Source: Verrucomicrobiota bacterium (GTDB taxonomy: Bacteria > Chlamydiota > Chlamydiia > Chlamydiales > FEN-1388). Taken from it: a stretch of DNA of 8,237 nucleotides. How positions within the stretch are numbered: the stretch's first letter is position 1; every line of letters starts with the position of its first letter. The stretch lies in the NCBI GenBank assembly GCA_018239705.1, contig JAFEGS010000030.1:1-8237 (forward strand). The letters are read 5' to 3'. This document shows positions 1 to 5,570 of the stretch, piece after piece. The notes beneath the pieces were generated by a model. It was not told the origin of the DNA and ran no database searches. It saw nothing but the letters and a program-made list of their open reading frames with translations. The position numbers and the translations under genes are program-made.

Positions 1-506
1 AGAGTATAAGCATCTAGATAATGAAGCAGAGGAATGTGTCCTTGTGCCATTAGAAATTCATCAAAAGATAAGGGCTCTAAATGCATGTAGGTAATTCTTC
101 CTACAGGCATGCTAAACGTATGTTTCTTTAGGACAAATTCCAATAAGGAGCCCGCAGCAATCAACGCAAGTTCGGGCATATCTTCAGCAAACCAGCGCAG
201 TTTTGCAAGTAGTTCAGGAAATACCTGAATTTCGTCCAAAAAGAGGAGTGACTTTTTAGGATTTATCGATTTATTAAAACGAGCTTCAAGCAGGAGGAGA
301 ATTTCTGCAGGGTCATTCGAGCTAAATAACGTTGCGAGATTTGGGTGATGTTCAAAATTTATTTCTATAAGCTCAAGGTTTTCTGTTTCAGCGAATTTTC
401 GAACAAGCCATGTTTTTCCAACCTGTCTTGCGCCTCGCATAACGAGAGGTTTTCGGGAGGATCCCTTGTGCCACTCCTCTAAAAACGACAGTCTTTCTCT
501 TTTCAT
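1..506 (-). CDS. AAA ATPase, AAA_14/DUF4143 type (C-terminal part outside window)
   Basis: This open frame starts at ATG 506 and runs leftwards off the window after 168 codons. It has a Walker A motif GARQVGKT at residues 25-32, a Walker B motif LLFLDEIQ at 87-94 (D91, E92), and a sensor-like AAGS at 117-120. The segment MPVGRITYMHLEPLSFDEF (133-151) is typical of the AAA_14 family, whose members usually continue into a DUF4143 domain; that part is not visible here. Members are predicted cytoplasmic ATPases, common in multiple copies in intracellular and accessory-rich genomes, and their substrate is generally unknown. The start is supported by TGAGG at 511-515 (minus strand), though the 4-nt spacing is short. 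An ATG at 516 is out of frame. The gene diverges from the plus-strand putP gene across a long intergenic region. Family assignment is confident; function is not. Confidence 0.88.
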   Translation of the reverse strand, partial: MKRERLSFLEEWHKGSSRKPLVMRGARQVGKTWLVRKFAETENLELIEINFEHHPNLATLFSSNDPAEILLLLEARFNKSINPKKSLLFLDEIQVFPELLAKLRWFAEDMPELALIAAGSLLEFVLKKHTFSMPVGRITYMHLEPLSFDEFLMAQGHIPLLHYLDAYT

Positions 507-510
507 ATGA

Positions 511-520
511 CCTCATGAGG
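511..520. promoter_or_regulatory. 10-bp perfect palindrome at the ATPase ribosome-binding site
   Basis: CCTCATGAGG is a perfect palindrome lying directly over the Shine-Dalgarno region of the minus-strand ATPase gene and 3' of its promoter. Its position would suit an operator or a small mRNA structure hiding the ribosome-binding site. It could equally be chance, since ten bases is short. Confidence 0.25.
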
Positions 521-552
521 GGGTTTAACCTGAGTTTTCAAGTTTTTAGCTT

Positions 553-581
553 ATTTTATCAGCCGCAGTATTTGGTGTAAA
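553..581 (-). promoter_or_regulatory. Sigma70-like promoter for the minus-strand ATPase gene
   Basis: On the minus strand, TTTACA (576-581) is followed after 17 bp by TAAAAT (553-558). Each hexamer differs from consensus by one base and the spacing is optimal. The predicted transcript would begin near 546 and give a leader of about 40 nt before ATG 506. The 33-bp-spaced element array lies immediately upstream of the -35 box, where an activator or repressor could act. Confidence 0.55.
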
Positions 582-583
582 GA

Positions 584-667
584 AAAAGAACCCCTTCTTT
601 TGCATGAACCTTTGATATAAGAACCCCTTCTTTTATGTGAGCCTCACACATAAGAACCGGTTCTTTT
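584..667. repeat. Three near-palindromic elements at exact 33-bp spacing
   Basis: Three copies share the core AAGAACC--TTCTTTT. Copy 1 (584-601) is an inverted repeat AAAAGAA-CCCC-TTCTTTT. Copy 2 (619-634) is AAGAACCCCTTCTTTT. Copy 3 (652-665) is the fully palindromic AAGAACCGGTTCTT. The first G of each copy falls at 588, 621 and 654, so the period is exactly 33 bp, about three helical turns. The spacers between copies 1-2 and 2-3 share a weak TGARCCT match, so the whole 33-bp unit may be a degenerate tandem repeat. The array sits between the ATPase promoter and putP. This layout fits cooperative binding of a dimeric regulator. An alternative is a decayed tandem repeat with no function. Confidence 0.7.
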
Positions 668-668
668 G

Positions 669-723
669 TCTTGATCTTGATCTTGCTAATGAGCGAAGAG
701 AAAGATTAAGATCATGATCAAGA
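669..723. repeat. Long inverted repeat, 16-bp stem with one mismatch
   Basis: The left arm TCTTGATCTTGATCTT (669-684) pairs with the right arm AAGATCATGATCAAGA (708-723) at 15 of 16 positions (mismatch T677/T715), enclosing a 23-nt loop. The left arm is itself built from a repeated TTGATC unit. GATTAAG occurs twice, at 704-710 and 722-728. No T-run follows the stem on either strand, so it does not look like an intrinsic terminator. It may be a regulatory site or a structured RNA leader, depending on where putP transcription begins. Confidence 0.6.
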
Positions 724-832
724 TTAAGAGCCTCAAAGAAAATTTATGGTTGCATAATTTGTGCTGATCGTGATAGGCTCATGGCTGTAAAATGAGGTTG
801 TTTTGGATACCTTCTATCCTGTCACAGTGCTG

Positions 833-866
833 CCCTTCCTCCCCCCTCCTCCCGCCCAGCGGCGGG
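833..866. other. C-rich tract (minus-strand G-quadruplex motif) overlapping a GC hairpin
   Basis: Positions 833-857 are almost pure pyrimidine. On the minus strand this gives G-runs of 3, 3, 6 and 3 with loops of 1, 4 and 5 nt, which satisfies the usual G-quadruplex pattern. The right part folds separately as CCCGCC (851-856), loop CAGC, GGCGGG (861-866). The block stands out sharply from the AT-rich surroundings and lies about 70-100 bp upstream of the putP start. No T-run follows the hairpin, so it does not look like a terminator. Possible roles are a 5' leader structure for putP or a replication/transcription pause site; none can be shown from sequence alone. Confidence 0.5.
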
Positions 867-934
867 CATCCACGATCGTCTTCTCCTAAATTTTAAAGAA
901 AATTATTATTTACCCCCAGTAGGGATGGGTTATC

Positions 935-2374
935 ATGCAATTTCAATTTTTTATTTCCTTTTTTATCTATTTTACGCTGCTGTTTGTCATTGCCATCAGC
1001 GTTCGTAAAAAGAATGCGACAACCGCCGACCTCCTCGTTGGCAACCGCTCGCTCAACTTCTGGGTCATTGCCCTTTCTGCACAAGCAAGCGACATGAGTA
1101 GCTGGCTTTTTATGGCCTTTCCTATGAGCATCTTCCTTGGCGGCATGCCCCAGATGTGGATTGCTGTTTCGCTCGTTGTGGGTATGTTTTGCACCTGGCA
1201 GTTTGTCTCTACAAGACTTCGCACCATCACGCAAAAACTCAACTGCTACACCCTCTCATCGCTCTTTGCCACTATCTATGGCGACCCGAAAGGCCTTATC
1301 CGCATTACCAGCGCTGCTATGCTCTTACTCTTTACCACCTACTACCTCTCAAGCGGGCTCATCTCCATTGGATTTCTCTTTGGCTCCATTTTCCAGATGG
1401 ACTACTTCACAGGCATCCTCATCGCCACCTGCGTGATGATGGCCTACACCTTTATTGGCGGCTTTGTCAGCGTGGTCTGGGCAGATCTCTTCCAGGGCAT
1501 TTTCCTTCTCGGCGCCATCATGGTCATCCCTATCATTGCCTTTTTCCACATCGACGGCATCATGGCGATCACCACACAAGCCCAAGCTTCAGATATACCC
1601 ATGAACCTCTTTTCGCTCAGTAAAGATGCCGGCCTTGAAGATATCTTTTACCCGCTCTTTGGATGGGGTCTTGGCTATTTTGGCATGCCTCACATCATCG
1701 TCAAGTTCATGGGCATCAAAAATGCAAAAGATCTACCTAAGGCCAAATATGTGGGGATTGGCTGGCAAATCCTCGCACTCATTAGCGCCGCTGCCGTGGG
1801 CTTTATCGGCATTGCCTACTTTCAAAATGGCATCGCCAACCCTGAAATGGTCTTTGTCGAGATGAGTAAGCAGCTCCTCCACCCAATCTGGGCAGGACTT
1901 GTACTGTGCGGTCTTCTCGCAGCCACTATCTCCACCATGGATTCGCAAATCCTGGTCTGCGCGTCAGCTCTGGCAAATGATTTTTATAGATATTTTGTGC
2001 CATCTGCCACAAACAGGCAGGAGGTCGTGATGTTTCGAATCAGCGTGGTTCTTACATCGGTCATCGCCCTCTGCATTGCTCTTGGCCAAAACACCACCAT
2101 TATGGAAACGGTCTATTACGCGTGGGCAGGTCTTGGCTGCTCCTTTGGTCCGCTCCTGCTTACAACCCTCTACTCAAAAAAAGCTACCTCTGCAGGTGCG
2201 ATTGCTGGTATTCTCACCGGCGGTCTTACTGCTGCAATCTGGCCAAGCCTGAACAAGCTCCTTATTACTGCAGGATATATTGGGCCAATTCCTTCGATGA
2301 TCATAGGGTTTCCTTTAAGCTTTCTGATGATCTTCGCTGTGAGCAGCAAAACAAAAGTTGAGGTTAAATCATGA
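935..2374 (+). CDS. putP: Sodium/proline symporter, PutP family
   Basis: This 479-residue, strongly hydrophobic protein belongs to the sodium:solute symporter (SSS) family; E. coli PutP has 502 residues. Diagnostic stretches include ASDMSSW (51-57), where D53 and S55 match the Na+-site D55 and S57 of E. coli PutP. Others are GGFVSVVWADLFQG (175-188), WGLGYFGMPHIIVKF (244-258), and ATISTMDSQILVCASA (330-345), with S333/T334 matching the conserved Ser-Thr pair. The expected role is Na+-driven proline uptake across the inner membrane, which suits an organism that draws amino acids from a host. ATG 935 is preceded by AGGGA (921-925) at 9 nt. No convincing promoter was found in the leader. The stop overlaps the next gene's start (ATGA), so the two are probably translationally coupled. 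Substrate specificity for proline is inferred from the PutP-like motifs; another small substrate is possible. Confidence 0.9.
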   Translation: MQFQFFISFFIYFTLLFVIAISVRKKNATTADLLVGNRSLNFWVIALSAQASDMSSWLFMAFPMSIFLGGMPQMWIAVSLVVGMFCTWQFVSTRLRTITQKLNCYTLSSLFATIYGDPKGLIRITSAAMLLLFTTYYLSSGLISIGFLFGSIFQMDYFTGILIATCVMMAYTFIGGFVSVVWADLFQGIFLLGAIMVIPIIAFFHIDGIMAITTQAQASDIPMNLFSLSKDAGLEDIFYPLFGWGLGYFGMPHIIVKFMGIKNAKDLPKAKYVGIGWQILALISAAAVGFIGIAYFQNGIANPEMVFVEMSKQLLHPIWAGLVLCGLLAATISTMDSQILVCASALANDFYRYFVPSATNRQEVVMFRISVVLTSVIALCIALGQNTTIMETVYYAWAGLGCSFGPLLLTTLYSKKATSAGAIAGILTGGLTAAIWPSLNKLLITAGYIGPIPSMIIGFPLSFLMIFAVSSKTKVEVKS

Positions 2375-3204
2375 AGAAGAGAGATATTCCAAATCTTGGC
2401 ATTGGCATAGGCCTTCGAATCCCCCACTATGAGGCCATATTTAGCCAAAAGGCCGACATCGACTGGTTTGAGATCATCTCTGAAAACTTCATGGTCGATG
2501 GTGGAATGCCGCTCATGAATCTTGAGCGTATCTTAGAGCGCTACCCCGTGGTCATGCACGGGGTAACCTTGGCGATTGGCAGCTCCGATCCCCTCGATTT
2601 TGACTATCTCAAGAAACTAAAAGCCCTTGCAAAGAAGACCAAAACACCCTGGGTTTCAGACCATCTCTGCTGGGGAAGAGTGCCCGGCAGCCACTTTCAC
2701 GATCTGCTGCCTTTAAACTACACCAAAGAGACGATCGACTATGTGGTAGAGCGCGCACGCATTGTCCAGGACTTTCTCGAGCTCCCCTTCGCTTTAGAAA
2801 ATCTCTCCTCATACGTGACCTTCAATAGCGACGAGATGCCAGAATGGGAATTTTATTCCCAGATCGTTGAAAAAGCTGACATCTACATGATGCTCGATGT
2901 CAATAACATCTATGTCTCGAGCCGAAATCACGACTTTGATCCAATGGAGTATGTGAATAATATTCCGCTCGATCGCGTGCTCCAGATCCACCTGGCGGGG
3001 CACACCGACTGTGGAAACTACCTTCTCGACACACACGACAATTACGTCACTGATGAGGTGTGGAAGCTCTATGGCGAGGTCTACCCCAAAACAAGGGGCG
3101 TATCAACGCTCCTCGAGTGGGACGATAAGTTTATCAGCTTTGAAGCCACCTGCCAAGAGGCCAAAAAGGCAAAACAGTACCAAAAGAGCCTAGCTGTTAA
3201 ATAA
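2371..3204 (+). CDS. DUF692 / MNIO-family multinuclear iron oxidase-like protein
   Basis: The 277-residue product is a full-length DUF692 (UPF0276) protein with a predicted TIM-barrel fold. Conserved blocks and likely metal ligands are GLRIPHY (14-20), EIISENF (34-40), MHGV with H63, SDHL with D97/H98, HDLLP with H110/D111, ENLSSY with E143/N144, LDVNNIY with D176/N178, IHLAGH with H207/H211, DTH with D220/H222, and LEWD with E249. Characterised relatives (MbnB, TglH, BufB types) are iron-dependent enzymes that modify cysteine or other residues in ribosomal peptides, usually with a DUF2063-type partner. Neither a partner nor a short Cys-rich precursor is visible here. TTGAGG (2358-2363) sits 7 nt before ATG 2371, which overlaps the putP stop. 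Its 3' end overlaps the convergent F-box-like gene by 8 bp. The family is clear; the substrate is unknown. Confidence 0.9.
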   Translation: MKKRDIPNLGIGIGLRIPHYEAIFSQKADIDWFEIISENFMVDGGMPLMNLERILERYPVVMHGVTLAIGSSDPLDFDYLKKLKALAKKTKTPWVSDHLCWGRVPGSHFHDLLPLNYTKETIDYVVERARIVQDFLELPFALENLSSYVTFNSDEMPEWEFYSQIVEKADIYMMLDVNNIYVSSRNHDFDPMEYVNNIPLDRVLQIHLAGHTDCGNYLLDTHDNYVTDEVWKLYGEVYPKTRGVSTLLEWDDKFISFEATCQEAKKAKQYQKSLAVK

Positions 3205-3694
3205 TTTTTTCAACAGAAACGCGGACATCGTCTCTTGCTTTGCAAAATTCTATTCTTAGGGCTTCAGTCTTTCCTTTAAGCCTCGAAACGCATAACTGAA
3301 GGCTGGCTACTTTGTCAACCTGCCCCTCTATCTGAGCGTTATATTCAGCGGCCTTTCTAATAAATGGGATGCACCGCTGCAGCAGGTTAGTGATCGGCGT
3401 AGGCAAGAGAGTGGCACAGCTACTGAACGTGTTTAACTGAGATAATTTCTTGTATGCAAGTGATTCAGTCTCCAGCTCTCTGTCGATTTTTACATAGGTA
3501 TTTTTTGATTCAATATAGGCCTTCCATGCTTTTTGAAGTGCCTCATCTATGATCAGCGGATGCCAGCGCGAGTTTTGGATAATGCTCCTGTGCGCTCTGT
3601 TTACACATGCAAGTCTCATGCAAGTCTCAAGAGGAAACCAGCGGCTGTTTATAAGTTCAATAGCAACGCCAGGACTTACTTGATCTAAAAACAT
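3197..3694 (-). CDS. Small F-box-like protein with coiled-coil C-terminus (tentative)
   Basis: The 165-residue product has an N-terminal segment (about residues 4-48) with the hydrophobic pattern of an F-box: an initial L/V-x-P turn, a short helix VAIELI, then LETCMRLACVNRAHRSI followed by a conserved-looking SRWHPLI. This resembles the L-x-R-L-A-x-V-C/N-R core of F-box proteins, which eukaryotes use to bind Skp1 in SCF ubiquitin ligases. Chlamydia-like amoeba symbionts carry many such genes as presumed effectors. The rest (about 52-85 and 110-160) is helical and charged, with coiled-coil-like heptads. No membrane segment or cleavable signal peptide is seen. The start is well supported: GAGGAG (minus strand, 3704-3709) lies 9 nt before ATG 3694. 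The reading frame is convincing; the F-box label is a pattern call and could be wrong, in which case this is a hypothetical helical protein. Confidence 0.6.
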   Translation of the reverse strand: MFLDQVSPGVAIELINSRWFPLETCMRLACVNRAHRSIIQNSRWHPLIIDEALQKAWKAYIESKNTYVKIDRELETESLAYKKLSQLNTFSSCATLLPTPITNLLQRCIPFIRKAAEYNAQIEGQVDKVASLQLCVSRLKGKTEALRIEFCKARDDVRVSVEKII

Positions 3695-3729
3695 ATGGCG
3701 ACACTCCTCAGTAAGATGACTTAGAAAAA

Positions 3730-3738
3730 ATTATAGCA
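3730..3738 (-). promoter_or_regulatory. Extended -10 promoter for the F-box-like gene
   Basis: The minus strand reads TGCTATAAT, a perfect -10 box (3730-3735) with the TGn extension (3736-3738). The -35 region is poor (GTTAAA at 17-bp spacing), as is usual for extended -10 promoters. Transcription would begin near 3723, leaving a short leader that contains the GAGGAG ribosome-binding site. Confidence 0.55.
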
Positions 3739-3760
3739 TATTGTGGTTTTAATTTAACAG

Positions 3761-3779
3761 TGTCATATTCTCTTTGACA
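3761..3779. promoter_or_regulatory. Inverted repeat overlapping the hipBA -35 box, candidate HipB operator
   Basis: TGTCA (3761-3765) and TGACA (3775-3779) form a perfect inverted repeat with a 9-bp centre. The right arm is the last five bases of the hipBA -35 hexamer, and the left arm lies just upstream of the F-box-like gene's promoter. Toxin-antitoxin antitoxins of the XRE type usually repress their own promoter from such sites. Only one short site is visible, so this is a candidate only. Confidence 0.35.
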
Positions 3780-3803
3780 AAATAATTCCTATGCCGATAC
3801 AAT
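3774..3803 (+). promoter_or_regulatory. Near-consensus sigma70 promoter for hipBA
   Basis: A perfect -35 TTGACA (3774-3779) is followed after 18 bp by TACAAT (3798-3803), one base from consensus. The predicted start is near 3810, which gives hipB a leader of about 50 nt. It is the strongest promoter-like sequence in the window, which suits a self-repressed toxin-antitoxin operon. Confidence 0.7.
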
Positions 3804-3861
3804 AAAATAAAGATGGTTTTATGCAGCATTAAACACTATATGGACGCTTATAAGCAGCATT

Positions 3862-4194
3862 ATGAAGAAACATGGAGCCCACGTTATCCCTCTTCCGGTC
3901 GCTCGCGCGCTGAAAAAATTTGGCGCCGATATCCGCATTGCACGCCTCAAACGGGGCATAACTACTGCCATGATGGCAGAGCGCATTGGCATCCACAGAT
4001 CTACCTATAGCAAGATGGAAAAGGGCGATCCACTAGTTGGACTAGGAGCCTATGCTGCAGCATTATTTGTGCTGGGCTTTGGCACTCCGCTTGGTGATTT
4101 AATAGACCAACGTGCAGATGATACAGGGCTTTTACTTGATTTAACGTCGCTTCCTCAGCGGATTCGGCCGAAGAAAAAACCTCAAAGCTTATGA
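3862..4194 (+). CDS. hipB: HipB-like XRE-family antitoxin/repressor
   Basis: The 110-residue product carries a helix-turn-helix of the Cro/C1 (XRE) type at about residues 18-70. The core is RIARLKRGITTAMMAERIGIHRSTYSKMEKGD, followed by LGAYAAALFVLGFGTPLGDLID, an arrangement typical of HipB-type regulators. The C-terminus is basic (RIRPKKKPQSL). In HipBA systems this protein binds and neutralises the HipA kinase and represses the operon. Its stop overlaps the hipA start (ATGA), the usual coupling. ATG 3862 has no clear Shine-Dalgarno sequence, but no in-frame start exists between the promoter and this codon. An overlapping frame beginning at 3813 is nearly leaderless and looks like a shadow of this gene. 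Confidence 0.85.
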   Translation: MKKHGAHVIPLPVARALKKFGADIRIARLKRGITTAMMAERIGIHRSTYSKMEKGDPLVGLGAYAAALFVLGFGTPLGDLIDQRADDTGLLLDLTSLPQRIRPKKKPQSL

Positions 4195-5480
4195 ATAGAC
4201 GAATTACCATTTTTATCGGTGAAAGAGCGATCTCTGTCGGGACCCTATTTTTTAACGCCTCAGGCAATCGCGAATCAAGTGGCGTAGAGTATAGCAATGA
4301 ATGGATTGATCTACCTGACAGCTTTGCAATAGATCCTAACCTTCCCCTTCGGCACGGCCGCCTCTTTCATACGAAGAAAGAGGGTGGATCTGTGTTCTTT
4401 GGTGCGATCGCCGATTCAGAGCCTGATGGCTGGGCTCGACAAGTAATCCTAAGGGCTCATGGAAAGCACCGCAAAGAGGAAAGAGAGCGCGGAGCAGCAT
4501 ATGATAGCCATCCCCTTTCTTCTCTCGATTATCTCTTATCAGTTGATGATTTTTCGCGGATTGGCGCTCTCAGATTTCAAGATGAAACGGGCATATTTCA
4601 GAGGCAAACTGAAAAGGGAAAACGGTCTGCTCCCCCACTTATTGAACTTAGCGCCCTCTTCTCAGCCACACGCGCTGTAGAAACAGATACTGAGACTGCG
4701 GCAGACTTAGACTATCTTCGAGGCCGAGGCACCTCTCTTGGAGGCATGCGCCCAAAATGCACCATCATGGACCAAGATGGATCATTATCCATTGGGAAGT
4801 TTCCAAGCGTGGGTGATCTCTATTCTGTAACTAAGGGAGAGGTACTGGCGTTGCATATTGCAGCTTCTGCTGGCATTCATGCCGCTCAGGCTCGACTTGT
4901 TGAAAGTGATGGCAGTACAGTAGCTCTCATCAAACGCTTCGACCGAGAATCTCATGGCCGGCGCATCCCTTATGTATCGGCTGCTACCATACTCGGAATT
5001 GAAGATACCCACGAGGTGCATTCATACAGAGAAATGGTTGATGCACTCAGGCGTTATAGCGCCGATTTTCAGTCAGATGCTGAAGAGCTATGGCGGCGCA
5101 TAGCACTTACTATTTTGATTACGAATGTGGATGACCACCTGCGCAATCATGGTTTTTTACATGTTGAAAAAAATCTTTGGCGGCTTTCGCCCGCTTTCGA
5201 CATTAATCCCTTCCCAAACAAACGGAGGACGTTAAAGACCTGGATTGCTGAGGATACAGGCGATGCTGCAAGCATCAAGGCATTGATGCAGCAAGCACAC
5301 TATTTCGGTATTGACTCTCAGCGTGCCTGCGAGATTCTCTCTGCAGTAGAAACAGCGGTTAGCAATTGGCGTCATATTGGCAAAAGTCTTGGCATGACAA
5401 CGCCTGAGCTGAATGCATTCGAGACAGCATTTGAGCATGAAGAGCGCCGAGTTGCAAAAGACCTTTGTAAATTTCAATAG
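4191..5480 (+). CDS. hipA: HipA-family serine/threonine kinase toxin
   Basis: The 429-residue product has full HipA length and both halves: an N-terminal HipA N1-type domain (about 1-105) and a C-terminal kinase. Visible kinase elements are the flexible loop GTSLGGMRPK (180-189), with S182 in the place of the autophosphorylated serine of E. coli HipA, and IGKFPS with the likely ATP-binding K203. Also present are ALIKRFDR (245-252), the catalytic loop NVDDHLRNH (312-320; D314 and N319 matching the D-G-H-x-K-N motif), and AFDINP (335-340) with metal-binding D337. Nothing essential is missing, so the kinase is probably active. HipA proteins phosphorylate tRNA synthetases such as GltX and slow growth; the target here is unknown. 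It overlaps hipB by 4 bp, and a RING gene follows after 90 bp. Confidence 0.92.
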   Translation: MNRRITIFIGERAISVGTLFFNASGNRESSGVEYSNEWIDLPDSFAIDPNLPLRHGRLFHTKKEGGSVFFGAIADSEPDGWARQVILRAHGKHRKEERERGAAYDSHPLSSLDYLLSVDDFSRIGALRFQDETGIFQRQTEKGKRSAPPLIELSALFSATRAVETDTETAADLDYLRGRGTSLGGMRPKCTIMDQDGSLSIGKFPSVGDLYSVTKGEVLALHIAASAGIHAAQARLVESDGSTVALIKRFDRESHGRRIPYVSAATILGIEDTHEVHSYREMVDALRRYSADFQSDAEELWRRIALTILITNVDDHLRNHGFLHVEKNLWRLSPAFDINPFPNKRRTLKTWIAEDTGDAASIKALMQQAHYFGIDSQRACEILSAVETAVSNWRHIGKSLGMTTPELNAFETAFEHEERRVAKDLCKFQ

Positions 5481-5570
5481 TTATTTTTCCACCCCCTACC
5501 TTTAATTATACAGTTGCAGGTAATACACTCTTGTAGAAGAATAGATCTCTTGCAAACAGTGGAGGAGATC

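Noticed and set aside
636..648. CRP-like site TGTGA-TCACA
   Set aside because: The arms are separated by 3 bp instead of the 6 bp needed for CRP binding.
584..728. CRISPR array or insertion-sequence end
   Set aside because: There are only three short elements with similar short spacers, no cas gene, no transposase fragment and no target-site duplication visible.
805..819. GGATA-N5-TATCC inverted repeat as a HipB operator
   Set aside because: The E. coli HipB operator has the opposite arm order (TATCC-N8-GGATA) and this site is 3 kb from hipBA.
1137..1623. Plus-strand open frames of 99 and 155 codons inside putP
   Set aside because: They are alternative frames of a well-supported membrane protein gene, with His/Pro/Ser-rich low-plausibility translations and no ribosome-binding sites.
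5272..5289. Perfect 7-bp hairpin GCATCAA-GGCA-TTGATGC inside hipA
   Set aside because: It lies mid-gene, is short, has no T-run, and is expected by chance at this length scale.
5514..5570. N-terminal extension of the RING protein from TTG 5514
   Set aside because: ATG 5571 has a near-perfect GGAGG site; the TTG has none, and the extra 19 residues add no domain.
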